From contig CAWIKL010000005.1 in NCBI GenBank assembly GCA_963836665.1, positions 62,001 to 126,000 on the forward strand: a DNA stretch of 64,000 bases, written 5' to 3'. Origin of the DNA: JAICSD01 sp963836665 (GTDB lineage: Bacteria; Acidobacteriota; Vicinamibacteria; Vicinamibacterales; 2-12-FULL-66-21). The translations under genes were made by a program, and so were the position numbers. Under the pieces are notes generated by a model. That model ran no database searches. It saw only the letters and a program-made list of their open reading frames with translations, and had not been told where the DNA came from. Position 1 is the stretch's first letter; each line of letters begins with the position of its first letter. Shown here in pieces: positions 39,586-49,587 of the stretch.

Positions 39586-41801
39586 CAGATTACCCGCAGG
39601 CCGGCGATGAACGAGTTCGCCGTGTAGGGCCGGTAGACGTAGCCCATGACCAGCGAGCTCGGCTGCGCGATGCCGTTGACGACGCTCGGATCGAACGCAA
39701 AGTCGAAGATGCTCAGCGGCTCGTAGAGATACGAGAACGTCGCCGCGAGCTTGGCCGAAATGCGATGCCGCGCGTCGATGTGCAGCTGTTGCAGCTTGTT
39801 GAATACGTTGGGCAGTTGATTGGGCGTCACGATTGGGCTGCCCACCGGGATGGCGTAGAGGTAATTGCCCTCGGCATGGCCAAAGTCGTAGGAGAAGCGG
39901 ATTTCAGTGTTCGGGCCGATGCGTGGCGGGTTGGCATAGATCGAGAAATAATTTACCGTCTCGGTCGAGTCCGCCGTCCAGTCGCGCAGCGGATCGTTGA
40001 ACTGCGCGGCCGACGAATCCCCCTCGTGCGACCGCTGCGTTCCAGCGTAGCGCTCGTAGTTGTAGGTCGCGCCGGCGCCAAAGCCGTTCGGCTGATGGAA
40101 GTCCGCGGCGAGCGAGAAGGTACGGCCAGTCGAATCCAACAGCCCGTAGAACGTGTTCTTGTAGTTGTCCTTGAGGACGCCGGTGGACGCGCTGAACATC
40201 CACGCGTCCGACGGAACGATGTCGGCCTGGGCCGTGAAGCTATTCCGGTTGCGGTCGGCGAGGTCGTAGTGACGCATCAGGGCCTGCTCGCCGATGGCGG
40301 TCAGCAGCGTTTCATCCAGTCCGGATCCGGTGCGATCGCCGTACTCATATTTCGTCCGGAAGGTGAGCCACGAGGCGCCGACGGCGTCGGCCGAGACGCG
40401 GAACACGTTCTCGCCGTTCGACTGGTAGATCCGCGAGTCGTAACCGGTCTCGTTGTGCGAGTAGCCGAACGCGATGGCGAGCGGTTTCACCTTCGTCCAC
40501 GTGGCGTCGCCATCGAAGTTGGTGCGGTTGTGCGCGTAGAGCTCGGGACCGCCTGTGGGCGTCTGCCCGACCTTCGAATCGTAGGCGACGTAGTCCGTAA
40601 TCGACGTGGCCGGCATGAGGTTGTTGTAGGTGTAGTTGCGGACGCGCGCGCTGAACCGCCAGTCGGTCGAGGGGTGTGAAACCAGGCTCAGGTTCGTCGA
40701 GAAGACGTGCGCTTCCCCCTGGGTCGTGGCGCGTGGCAACGGAATCACCGGCAGCGCCGTGTTGATCGTAAAGGGCAGGAGCGGCGAATCGTTGCTCCAG
40801 GCACCATACGAGAAGAAGCCCGTCACCTGCGTCTTGTGCGCGAGTTTGCTGTAGCCGCCGAAGCTGATGGTTTGCGCTGAGTTCGACGGCCACAGCGACA
40901 TCTGGCCGCGGCCCGGATTTCCCGATGCGTCGTCCAATCGTAACGGGCTGTCCCAGACGAGCGTCGGCGCCTGGTTGTCGAACCACGAGCCGCTGTAGGC
41001 GACGCGCAGCATGTTGCGCGCGTTGGTCCACTCGGTGCCGATGGTGATGTCGTTGGTGCGCGACTGATAGGGGAGCGGCACCTCGACGTCGTTGCTGAAG
41101 CCGAAGCTCGCGCCCCAGGGCAGTTCGCCGCCGTGCTGCTGCGTGGTGAAGCTGGCCTTGACGTCGAGGTTCGGCTTCGGAGTCGCGACCGCCTCGACGT
41201 GGCCGATGTCGCGATGCTCCTGAAGGTCGAACTGCGTCGCGATCGGAACGTACAGATTGAGCTTCGCCGGATCCCCATTCTGGATCGCGAGCTGCGTCGC
41301 GTCGGGGAGCACCAGCGTGCCACCGCTGCCCGTATACGGCGTCATCGTGTCGACGCTGTAGAACTGCGGAATTCCCTGATAGCTCCCGGTCAGCGACAGC
41401 TTGCCGGCGCGCTCGTAGCTCGCCAGGTACTGCTGGTCGCGATAGCCGACGTTGTCAGCGCGCGCATGGAAGTCCCAGCTGCCGTCAGGCTTGGCGAAGG
41501 CGTAACGGAGGTTGGTGAAGAGCAGGCCGCTGCGTTCGTCCTGGTAACGCTGGAAGCGTGCCGGGTCACCGTCGATGCTGGTGAACCTGCCGCCAATGAC
41601 GAACTCGTGCCAGGTTGACGAGAACAGGCTGTGCGTCTCCTCGGCCGCCTCAGGCGCCGCCGGTGCGGCCGGCTGCGACGGAGCTTGCGCCGCAGGCTGC
41701 GTCGGCGCCTGCGGCGAGGCCTGCGCGGGTTCCTGGGCGTACGCGGCGGGTCCCGCCGCGAGGCCGATCAGGGCGATCGTCGTAAGGGCGAATCGGCGCA
41801 T
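39582..41801 (-). CDS. MtrB/PioB-family outer-membrane beta-barrel
   Basis: 739 aa with a signal peptide (LTTIALIGLAAGPAAYAQ), an Ala/Pro/Gln linker, then a large beta-barrel with alternating aromatic and polar strands (WDFHARADNVGYRDQQYL, TFSYLYEPLSIFDFAF, ending in RVIW). EFVIGGRFTSIDGDPARFQRY is the start typical of MtrB/PioB proteins, which sheath a decaheme cytochrome in the outer membrane. No N-terminal CXXC as in Shewanella MtrB. It sits 3 bases after the decaheme gene and overlaps the NapC-type gene, the expected porin-cytochrome layout. Confidence 0.85.
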   Translation of the reverse strand: MRRFALTTIALIGLAAGPAAYAQEPAQASPQAPTQPAAQAPSQPAAPAAPEAAEETHSLFSSTWHEFVIGGRFTSIDGDPARFQRYQDERSGLLFTNLRYAFAKPDGSWDFHARADNVGYRDQQYLASYERAGKLSLTGSYQGIPQFYSVDTMTPYTGSGGTLVLPDATQLAIQNGDPAKLNLYVPIATQFDLQEHRDIGHVEAVATPKPNLDVKASFTTQQHGGELPWGASFGFSNDVEVPLPYQSRTNDITIGTEWTNARNMLRVAYSGSWFDNQAPTLVWDSPLRLDDASGNPGRGQMSLWPSNSAQTISFGGYSKLAHKTQVTGFFSYGAWSNDSPLLPFTINTALPVIPLPRATTQGEAHVFSTNLSLVSHPSTDWRFSARVRNYTYNNLMPATSITDYVAYDSKVGQTPTGGPELYAHNRTNFDGDATWTKVKPLAIAFGYSHNETGYDSRIYQSNGENVFRVSADAVGASWLTFRTKYEYGDRTGSGLDETLLTAIGEQALMRHYDLADRNRNSFTAQADIVPSDAWMFSASTGVLKDNYKNTFYGLLDSTGRTFSLAADFHQPNGFGAGATYNYERYAGTQRSHEGDSSAAQFNDPLRDWTADSTETVNYFSIYANPPRIGPNTEIRFSYDFGHAEGNYLYAIPVGSPIVTPNQLPNVFNKLQQLHIDARHRISAKLAATFSYLYEPLSIFDFAFDPSVVNGIAQPSSLVMGYVYRPYTANSFIAGLRVIW

Positions 41802-41804
41802 AAA

Positions 41805-42782
41805 TTACCGCATGAAGAACTGGCCCGACGGGTGGTTCGAGCCGTGAATGTTCGAGTGGCAGTTCACGCACGATCGGCCGAACATCCGGTTGCTCTTGTT
41901 GGTCGTGATCTGGTCCTTGTCGTAGAGCGTCGCCGGGTGGCTGCTGGCGATGTGGCAGCGCTGGCAGAGCATCGGCATGCGCACGACCAGCATGCGATCG
42001 TTCGACGAGCCGTGCGGGTCGTGACACGTGGCGCAATTCTCCCGGACGGGCGCGTGCTCGAACAGCATCGGGCCGCGCATTTCGGTGTGGCAGCTCGTGC
42101 AGAGCTCGGGGATGGAGCTGCCGACTTTCAGGGCTTTGACGTTGCTGATCGAGCCGTGCGGGTTGTGGCACGAAGTGCAGGCCATCTTCCCTTCGCGCAC
42201 CGGCATGTGCGCGACGGCACGCTCGGTCTTGGCGACCTGCAGTCGGTGACATGTCGCGCAGAGCTGCGTTTCGGTCGGCTGGACCAGCTGCCGCTCCGCC
42301 GACTTGGGGTTGTGCACGCTGTGACACGTCGTGCACGCCAGGTTGCGCCGCTCGTGCGCGCTGCCTTCCCAGCCGGCGTGCTCGCCGCGGTTGTGGCACG
42401 ACAGGCAGGTCTCGTTGATTTCCGCCGGCTTCAGGGTGCCGAACTTCTTGATGTGCCCCTTTGCGTCGTCGTCGACGTGCGCCTGGCCGGGACCGTGGCA
42501 GCTCTCGCAACCGTGCGCCGCCATGGGCGTTCGCGGGTTCAGCGCCATCCCATGCTTCGACGCCTTGATCGACTTGTCTTCCGCTTCGTGACACATCACG
42601 CAAGTATCGGAGCCGGCGTAGCCGGGCGCCTGCGGCGGCGATGTGGCCTGCACGGTCACCTTCTGTGGCGGTGGGCTCTGAAACGTCACCGACTGCGGCA
42701 CACCCGCGCCGATGACGCCGACGGTCAGGACAGCCGCCCAGAGGCCGGCGCCCGCCAGGAAGACAGGGTGCTTCACAGACAT
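41805..42782 (-). CDS. Decaheme c-type cytochrome, DmsE/MtrA family
   Basis: 325 aa with an N-terminal signal or anchor (VFLAGAGLWAAVLTVGVIG). It has exactly ten CXXCH sites: CVMCH, CESCH, CLSCH, CTTCH, CATCH, CTSCH, CTSCH, CATCH, CQRCH and CVNCH. Length and heme number match MtrA (about 333 aa, ten hemes), the periplasmic wire inserted in MtrB. Recurrent CHDPHGS-like blocks indicate the usual pentaheme duplication. Adjacent to the MtrB-like gene, so the two probably form one transmembrane electron conduit. Confidence 0.92.
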   Translation of the reverse strand: MSVKHPVFLAGAGLWAAVLTVGVIGAGVPQSVTFQSPPPQKVTVQATSPPQAPGYAGSDTCVMCHEAEDKSIKASKHGMALNPRTPMAAHGCESCHGPGQAHVDDDAKGHIKKFGTLKPAEINETCLSCHNRGEHAGWEGSAHERRNLACTTCHSVHNPKSAERQLVQPTETQLCATCHRLQVAKTERAVAHMPVREGKMACTSCHNPHGSISNVKALKVGSSIPELCTSCHTEMRGPMLFEHAPVRENCATCHDPHGSSNDRMLVVRMPMLCQRCHIASSHPATLYDKDQITTNKSNRMFGRSCVNCHSNIHGSNHPSGQFFMR

Positions 42783-42848
42783 TCTCCCTCCCGGCGCCCA
42801 GCATCTTCCGTACCGCGCTGAACCGCCGATATTCCCAGCAAAACCCGC

Positions 42849-43739
42849 CTAATGAACGGCCGAGGCCTCCGGGCTGCCGGAGTCGCCCCGGGATCCTGGG
42901 TGCGCCTCGCCCGGCGTGACGAAGTCGTACAGCGACGCGGCCAGGCGTTGCCAGCCTCGGTCGCGCGCGGCGATATCGAGATGCAGCGACGTCCAGTCGG
43001 CCAGCAGCACCGCCTCGCTGCCTTGTCCCGCGTAGGTCTTCAAATACCCGCCACACGCGTCACAGTGATCGATGCGCAGGCCGTGCTCTCCCTCGACCAC
43101 CGCGCTCGTCCGCTTGTGCGATTCCGCCTCGCAGAAGGGGCACCGGTTTCGCCCGTACCGCCACTTCGTTCCGCAGCCTCCACAACAGAGAAAACGCATC
43201 CGCCCGGGATCGACGCCGACCAGCTGCGCCATCGATGACAGCGATCCGCAGGTCGGGCAGTAGCGGCGCATCCACTGGTCCTCGCCATCGGGAGCGCGCC
43301 AGACGTCGAACGCCGCGACAAGCGGCCCCAGCGTCGTGGTCAGGGTCAGCCAGCCGACGCAACGCAGCAGTCCGGCCTGCGGCGGCAACCATTCGTCGTC
43401 GCCGAGCAGCCAGTCGATCGTCCGTCGCGGCGCACCCTCGTTGCCGCGCAGCCATGCGTCCAGCGCGCACGCGTCGCCGATGAGCGCACCCGCCGACGAA
43501 TCCCCGCTCAACGAGGCCACGGCTGACAGGATCGCGGATCCGGTCGCATCCAGGTCGATGTCCGCCGACGTGCTGTGCAGCAGCGGGACACCGGCCCGGA
43601 ACTCCGCGCGATAGTCCTCCCAGTCTGGCGGTGGCGGGGCGGAGGGTGCCGCCGCAGTTATCGCCGCATCGATGCGCGCGCGGGCCCGTGCCAGCGGGAG
43701 GAGAAACGAACGATCGCGCAGCCACTCGTCGAGGGTCAC
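42849..43739 (-). CDS. fdhE: Formate dehydrogenase accessory protein FdhE
   Basis: 296 aa from GTG 43739, whose GTGA overlaps the stop of the preceding subunit gene. Four cysteine pairs of the FdhE rubredoxin-like domains are present: RRYCPTCGS, CCGGCGTKW, NRCPFCEAE and DHCDACGGYLKTY. FdhE binds respiratory formate dehydrogenases before export and is needed for their activity. Its place in this operon supports the formate dehydrogenase call for the neighbouring molybdoenzyme. Confidence 0.92.
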   Translation of the reverse strand: MTLDEWLRDRSFLLPLARARARIDAAITAAAPSAPPPPDWEDYRAEFRAGVPLLHSTSADIDLDATGSAILSAVASLSGDSSAGALIGDACALDAWLRGNEGAPRRTIDWLLGDDEWLPPQAGLLRCVGWLTLTTTLGPLVAAFDVWRAPDGEDQWMRRYCPTCGSLSSMAQLVGVDPGRMRFLCCGGCGTKWRYGRNRCPFCEAESHKRTSAVVEGEHGLRIDHCDACGGYLKTYAGQGSEAVLLADWTSLHLDIAARDRGWQRLAASLYDFVTPGEAHPGSRGDSGSPEASAVH

Positions 43740-45908
43740 AGGTGGATGGTGACCCTGGGATCTGTGGTCGGCAGCAGCGGAACCAGCCGCGCGGCCAGGC
43801 CGAACAGGAAGATTGTGGCGGCGATGAGGCCGACCGAGATGCCCCACTCGACCACCGACGGCGAGTAGAACTCAGGGCGCACCCACGGCATCGTTCCGGG
43901 CAGGTTCATCGCGAGCAGGACGACGTTGACGCGGTTGAGGGTGACGCCGGCCGCGGTGAGCGCAGAGGCAGTCAGCAGCATGCCCGGATTGAGACGCCAG
44001 GCGCGGCGCGAGAAGAGCGCCAGCGGCACGACGCCCCCAAGCACGATCTCGGTCGCGAAGAGCAGGCCCAGGCGCCCGCTGAACGCGCCGGCGACCTGCC
44101 CGCGTAGCGCCATGTCGCCGAGCCGGAAGGCGAGATAGATGAACAGCGACCAGCAGGTGAACTCGGCGAGCGACGCCAGCTCGGTCATGCGCAGCGGCCG
44201 CTTCCAGCCCTTCGCGATCCACATCTCGACGAGGATGACGACGGCCGTGCCAGCGGCGATCGACGAGAGGAAGAAGGAAATCGGCATGACCGGCGACCAC
44301 CATTGCGGTCCAACCTTGTCGGGCATCAGGAGGAACAGCGAGCCGAGCGAACTCTGGTGCATCGACGAGAGCGTGACCGCCGCGATAGCGAGCAGGATCG
44401 GCTCGGGATGCTCGTCGCCTGGACGCGCGCGGAACACGTAGGCGAGTACCGAGAAGATCACGGCGGCGCCGGCTGCGTAGAATAGGTTGCGCGACATCAG
44501 GAAGATGAACAGCGTCACGGCGAACGCGACATACGCGCCTTGCCACTTCTTCCAGAGCGCCAGGTTGTAACCGTAGCGCTCGAGCGGCACCGGCAGGAAC
44601 TCCAGAAGCAGGATGGTGACGTAGAGCCCGACGCACCACGACACCTCGAACATCGCCGAGTGCTCGGGCGACTGCAGCGCCAGCTGATAGGCGTGCCAGG
44701 GAAGTCCGAGATCGGCGACGAGCGTCACGGTGACGAACGAGTAGCTCAGGAATCCCATCAGCACGGCGGATCGGCCGAGGGCGTAGAGATCCTTGCGCTG
44801 GAAGACATAGATGATCCCGGCGGTCGCGAACGCGCCGGCCGCGAGTGCGATCCAGATCAAGTCGAACACGATCCATAGGCCCCACGGATAGGTGTTCGAC
44901 AGGTTGGTGCTGCCGCCGAGGCCGCGCACGAAGCGCGAGAGGATCGACAGGACGCCGAGCCCGATGAGCGCCAGCATCGCCCAGTTGAACGGCGTCATCA
45001 GCTTGCGGTTCAGCGTCTCGAAGGTCGGATGGTGCTCGCGGGCCACGGCCGAAGTCCGGCGCTTGAAGAATGAATAGGCCGTTCCGAGCAGTGCGCCAAT
45101 CACCATGACCGCCGGCGGCACCGCGCCCAGCGCGACCGCCGAGGTCCTGGGCAGCGGTTCGTCGGGCAGCGTCGGGAAGCCCAGCTTGTCGAACGGCACG
45201 GAGGACAGATACAGCACGGTCGTACCGCCAACTTCCTTCTCGCCGTAGACGTGATCGACGTACTTGTTGGGGCGCGCCGCGATCCGCCGGTGCGCTTCCT
45301 TGAGCATGTCATCGCGCGTGCCGTATTCGAGGGCGTCGGCGGGGCAGGCCTTGACGCATGCCGGCACCTGGATGGTGTCCTGATAGCGCTTGCCCTCGGC
45401 GGCCGTCAGCGCGACGCCGTTGCGCGCGGAGGGCAGCGGCTGATCGCAGCGGTCGGCGCAGTGCGTGCACTTGCTGATCTTCGGCGCGAGCGAATTCCAC
45501 TCGGCGGTCGGCACGCCCCACGGGCACGCCCAGACACAGGTACCGGCAGCCGATGCACTTGTCCGCGCTGTAGGTGACCGGCCCGTCGTCCTGCCGGTAG
45601 AGCGCCGTGGTCGGGCACGCCGAGGCACACGCCGGCTCCAGGCAGTGCAGGCAGCGGCGCATGGCGAACGCGTAGTCGACGCCCCCCTGCGCCTTGTCGT
45701 TGATCAGCTCGTGGAACGAGATGAGCGTGAGCGTCTTGGCGCTGAGGACGGCGGGATTCTGAAATCCCAGATCGTCCTCGAACGTCGTGGCCTCGCCGTC
45801 CTTGTCGTTCCACTGCTTGCAGGCCACCTGGCAGGCTCGGCAGCCGATGCACTTGGTGATGTCGACGAGGGTGGAGCGGGTTGCGCCCGACGCTGCTGCC
45901 GTGCTCAT
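43736..45908 (-). CDS. Fused formate dehydrogenase iron-sulfur (FdnH/HybA-like) and NrfD-like membrane subunit (frameshift near 45540)
   Basis: About 723 aa when joined. The N-terminal 250 residues carry four 4Fe-4S motif groups: CIGCRACQVACKQWN, CLHCLEPACASACPT, the third group interrupted by the frameshift, and CVKACPADAL. A hydrophobic segment (AVMVIGALLGTAYSFF) resembles the FdnH/HybA tail anchor. Without a stop the frame continues into a 10-span NrfD/PsrC-type quinone-interacting protein (FNWAMLALIGLG, YPWGLWIVFDLIWIAL, MHQSSLGSLFLLMPD). Near 45540 one extra base shifts CIGCRY from CVWACPWGVP. It shares ATGA with the alpha subunit upstream. The fusion is unusual; these are normally two genes. 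Confidence 0.8.
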
Positions 45909-48900
45909 GCGCGCCCCCTCGGCGTGTTGGCCTTGACCTGACGACTACGCACTTTCACGACATTGACCAGGCACGCCTTGCTCTCCGGCGTGCCGGCGCC
46001 GGGATCGGCGGCGTCGATCGTCAGGTGGTTGACGCTCGGCCCGGTGGACAGGCCCTGGAAGCCCCAGTTGTACGGCATCCACACGACCGTGACTTCCTGG
46101 TCGCCGATCTTCAGCGCCTTCATACGGGGGGTGACGAGAGCCTTGACCTCGAGCGCAGCGCGCGCCGACGAAACCTGAACCCAGTCTCCCGACTTGACGC
46201 CGAGTTTCTCAGCGAGGGCCACCGGCAACTCCAGCATGGGTTCAGGGACGAGCTCGTTGAGCCAGGGGATGTTCCGCGTCGTCGAGCCGCAGCACCAGTG
46301 TTCGGCGACGGTCGACGTCATCAAGACGTAGGGGAATTTGTCGACGGTACCGATCGGCTGATGCGATGCGACGCGCGGATACTTGAGCGTCGGGTTGCTG
46401 TTGACGCCCGGGTGCAGGACGTTTTTCACCGGGCTCTCGACCGGCTCGTACATCTCCGGCAGCGGGCCGTCTTTCGGCACGTAGGCCACGTCGCGCCAGT
46501 AGTCGGTATACCGGGGGTCGGGGTCTGAGTAGACGGCGGCGAACAGCCGCCCGACGCCCTCCGCGCCCAAGTGGAACGCGCGCTGCCCGTTCGGCGTGGA
46601 CGGTCCGTCGGTCGCGACGGGTACGTCGGGCACGTCGTGCCCCGTCCAGCGCTTCGCCTGCTCGTCCCACCAGACGATCCGCTTGGAGCCGGGGTACGGC
46701 TTGCCATCCTGGTCGCACGAGGCGCGGTTGTAGAGGATCCGCATGTTGTTCGGCCAGGTCCATCCGAAGCCCGGATAGAGGCCGAGGCCGCCCGGATCCG
46801 TGGTCGAGTCGCGCCGCTTCGACAGGTTCTCGCCGTTGGCGAAGACGCCCGCGTAGATCCACGCGCCGGACGACGTCGAGCCGTCGGATCGCAGATCGCT
46901 GACTTTGCGAATCAGATCGCCCTTCTTGAGGCCGGTCTCCGGGTTGTCGCTCAGCGCGTACCCGTTGATTTCGCGCAGGACGTCCTCGGCCGTGGTGTAG
47001 GTCCAGGCCGCCTTCTTGATGATCTCGTCCCGCGGTGCTGCCGAGTCCTTGACCAGATCACGTATCTTGCGGAACACGAGATCCACGATCTCGCCGTCGG
47101 GCTTGGCCTGTCCCGGCGGCTTCACCGCGGCGTGGCGCCACTGCACCATGCCGCCCGAGTTGCTGATCGTACCGTTCTTCTCCATGAAGAACGCCGCCGG
47201 CAGCAGGATCACTTCGGTGGCGATCGACTTCGGATCGACGCCCGGCCGCTTCCAGAACGCCGCCGTCTCGGTCTCCCAGATCTCCTGGACGACGAGCGTC
47301 TCGAGCTTCGCCATCGCCTCGAACGTCAGGGTGAGATTGGCCAGGGTGACGGCGGGATTCTGGCCGACGATCCACATCACCTTCAGTTTTCCGGCGAGGG
47401 CATCCTCGAACATCGGCAGCGTGCCGTAGTCCTTGGCCGCGTCGCGCTTGGGCAGCCACTCGTAGGCGTAGCCGTTGGCCTCGGTGGCGGCGTCCCCGAA
47501 AAATGCTTTGAGCGTGTTGACCAGGTAGCGGCTGTCGGCGATGCCGTTCTTGCGCACGTAGTGGTAGATCGTCGGTTCGGCATTGGTCGCCGAATTGAGG
47601 TAGCCCGGCATGTAGTTGTAGAGCACGGCCATGTCGCACGCGCCCTGCACGTTCGGCTCGCCGCGCAGCGCGTTGACGCCGCCGCCTGGTTTCCCGATGT
47701 TGCCGAGCAGGAGTTGCAGGATCGTGAACGCCCGGATGCCCTGCACGCCGGTCGTGTGCTGGGTCATGCCGAGCGCGTAGAGGATGGACCCCGGCCGGTT
47801 CTTCGCCATCGTCTCGGCGATCAGCTTGATTTGATCGGCGGGGACGCCCGTGATCCGCTCGCCCATGTCGAGCGTGTAGCGCGAGACGAAGGTCTTCAGC
47901 CGCGCGAACACGCAGTGCGGATCGTCGAGGCTCTTGGCGAGACGCGCCTTGCCCTTGGCGTCGAGTTGGTAGCCCCACGTCTTGGTGTCGTACTTGTGGT
48001 GCTCGGCGTCGAAGCCGCTGAACACGCCGTCCTTGAATTCGAAGGCCTCGTCGCCCAGGAAAAGGGCGTTGGTGTGTGTCAGCACGTAGGCCTCGTCATA
48101 CAGCTTGTTCACGATGATGTGGTTGATCATCGTGTTCTGGAACGCGGCGTCAGTGCCGGGCCGGAGTCGCGCGTAGACGTCAGCGGCCGCGGACGTCCGG
48201 GTGAAGCGCGGATCGACGTGGATGATCGTCGCCCCGTTGTCCTGGGCCTTGCGGATCCACTTGAAGGCCATCGGGTGGTTTTCGGCGACGTTGCTGCCTT
48301 CAACCAGGATCGTCTTGCAGTTCTGCAAGTCGATCCAATGGTTGGTCATCGCTCCTCTTCCGAATGTGGCCCCCAGACCGGGGACCGTGGGGCTGTGTCA
48401 AAGCCGGGCCTGGTGCTCGACGTAGGCCAGGCCGAGGAGCCGCGCGGCTTTCTGGAAGAGATAGCACTCCTCGTTGGTGTTCTGCGCGCCGCCCATGAAG
48501 CCGATCGCGTCGGTGCGATTGACCGGGACGTCTGCGTCGGCGGCACCTCGCGGGACGAACCGTGGGAGGTTGTGGACCCGATCGGCCGCAGCGAGATCCA
48601 CGGAGAGTTTAGGCGTATCCACTTTCTCGGTGGCAATCCACGTCTCGTCGCGCGTCTTGCGAATCTTCTGCGCTACCCGCGTGACGGCGTCGTCCCAGGA
48701 GATGTCCTCCCAGTGATCGCTGCCCGGCGCCCGGTAGCGCGGCGTCGTGAGCCGGTTCGGGGACGCGTGCGTCGCAAACATCGAAATGCCTTTGACGCAC
48801 AGCGACCCGCGGTTCACGATGTGGTCGTAGTCCCCTTCCATCGCGATCAACTTGCCATCGCGTACCGAGGCGATCATGCCGCAGCCGCACGAGCAGAAGT

Positions 48901-49063
48901 TGCAGGAGCTGGTGAACTCCTGCACGTCCGACAGTTTCAGCGCACGCGCAGCTGCCGCCGCCGCCGGCCAGTCAACGAGGCCGCCGAGCGCGAGCCCCGC
49001 GCCGCCGCCGACCGACAGCCGGAGCAGATCTCTCCTGCTAACACCGCGACCGCGGTCTGTCAT
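45905..49063 (-). CDS. Selenocysteine formate dehydrogenase, alpha (molybdopterin) subunit, FdnG/FdoG type
   Basis: 1052 residues if TGA 48400-48398 is read as selenocysteine (residue 222). Start ATG 49063 lies behind GAGGG. A Tat signal (VSRRDLLRLSVGGGAG) directs export. The 4Fe-4S site is C54, C57, C61 (CNFCSCGCG) plus a later cysteine (GSLCVKG). Around the TGA the protein reads EHQARL-Sec-HSPTVPGLGATFGRGAMTNHW, the exact active-site block of formate dehydrogenase N, whose Sec ligates Mo or W. A SECIS hairpin follows. It oxidises formate in the periplasm, with electrons to the iron-sulfur/NrfD subunit, overlapped by 4 bases. Preceded by a cytochrome c gene. Confidence 0.93.
48368..48400 (-). 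promoter_or_regulatory. Bacterial SECIS element for selenocysteine insertion
   Basis: After the TGA come 11 bases, then GGTCCCC, the loop GGTCT and GGGGGCC: a 7 bp stem (one T-G pair) with an apical GGTCT loop. The 11-base spacing and GGUCU loop match the E. coli fdhF and fdnG SECIS elements bound by SelB. This directly supports recoding of the TGA. Confidence 0.88.
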
Positions 49064-49092
49064 GATCGGACCCTCGCGAGAAAGTGAGCGAC

Positions 49093-49440
49093 CTACTTCA
49101 GGCTCTGGATGTAAGCGACGAGCGCGTCGAGATCGGCGGCCGGCAGCGCCTTGTACTTGGCGGGCATCGGCGGCTTCTTGGTCGACTTCGCCTTGGCGGC
49201 GGCGGCGACTGGATCCACGATCCACTGCTTGATGTCGTCGGCCGAGAGCTTGGCGCTGACGCCATCGAGCGGGTTGGTCTTGTTCCCCTTGCCAGCGATG
49301 GCGTGGCACACCGAGCATTTCTGCGCGGTGTAGACTTCCTGGCCTTTCTTCACCTGCGCCTCATCGCCCGCCGCGCGCAATGCCGGCGTGGCGGCCGCGA
49401 CGAACAGCGCTGTCGTGAGTAGGACACCCGTCTTGGTCAT
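49093..49440 (-). CDS. Small periplasmic class I cytochrome c
   Basis: 115 aa with a signal peptide (TGVLLTTALFVAAATPALRA). One heme site, CSVCH, and a Met ligand in PPMPAKYKAL. A strong GGAGGG ribosome site precedes the ATG. It is the first gene of the formate dehydrogenase/conduit operon, 29 bases ahead of the alpha subunit; it may carry electrons between the dehydrogenase, the NapC-type protein and the decaheme cytochrome. Confidence 0.9.
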   Translation of the reverse strand: MTKTGVLLTTALFVAAATPALRAAGDEAQVKKGQEVYTAQKCSVCHAIAGKGNKTNPLDGVSAKLSADDIKQWIVDPVAAAAKAKSTKKPPMPAKYKALPAADLDALVAYIQSLK

Positions 49441-49587
49441 GGACCCTCCAGTCCTAAAAACGCAAGGCTAGCAGATGTTGTACCGAATGCGGCGGTGCGG
49501 TTTACCTGGCGAAAAATACAGGTGGGGCGTGGTTGTGCTACGCCGGGCGTGAAGAACCTCCGAAATACCGGAGTGTATAGTGGCCCG

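Noticed and set aside
48398..48400. TGA read as a nonsense mutation in formate dehydrogenase
   Set aside because: Position, flanking motif and a canonical SECIS hairpin 11 bases downstream argue for selenocysteine.
46571..49087. Long plus-strand open frame of 838 codons opposite the formate dehydrogenase gene
   Set aside because: It is a shadow of the real minus-strand gene in high-GC DNA; no motif or ribosome site supports it. The same holds for the long antisense frames at 2896-4317 and 23040-24407.
38221..49440. DMSO reductase (DmsEFAB) rather than formate dehydrogenase
   Set aside because: DmsE-type decaheme and MtrB-type porin occur in both, but the Sec-His active-site block (HSPTVPGL, TFGRGAMTNHW) and fdhE identify a formate dehydrogenase.
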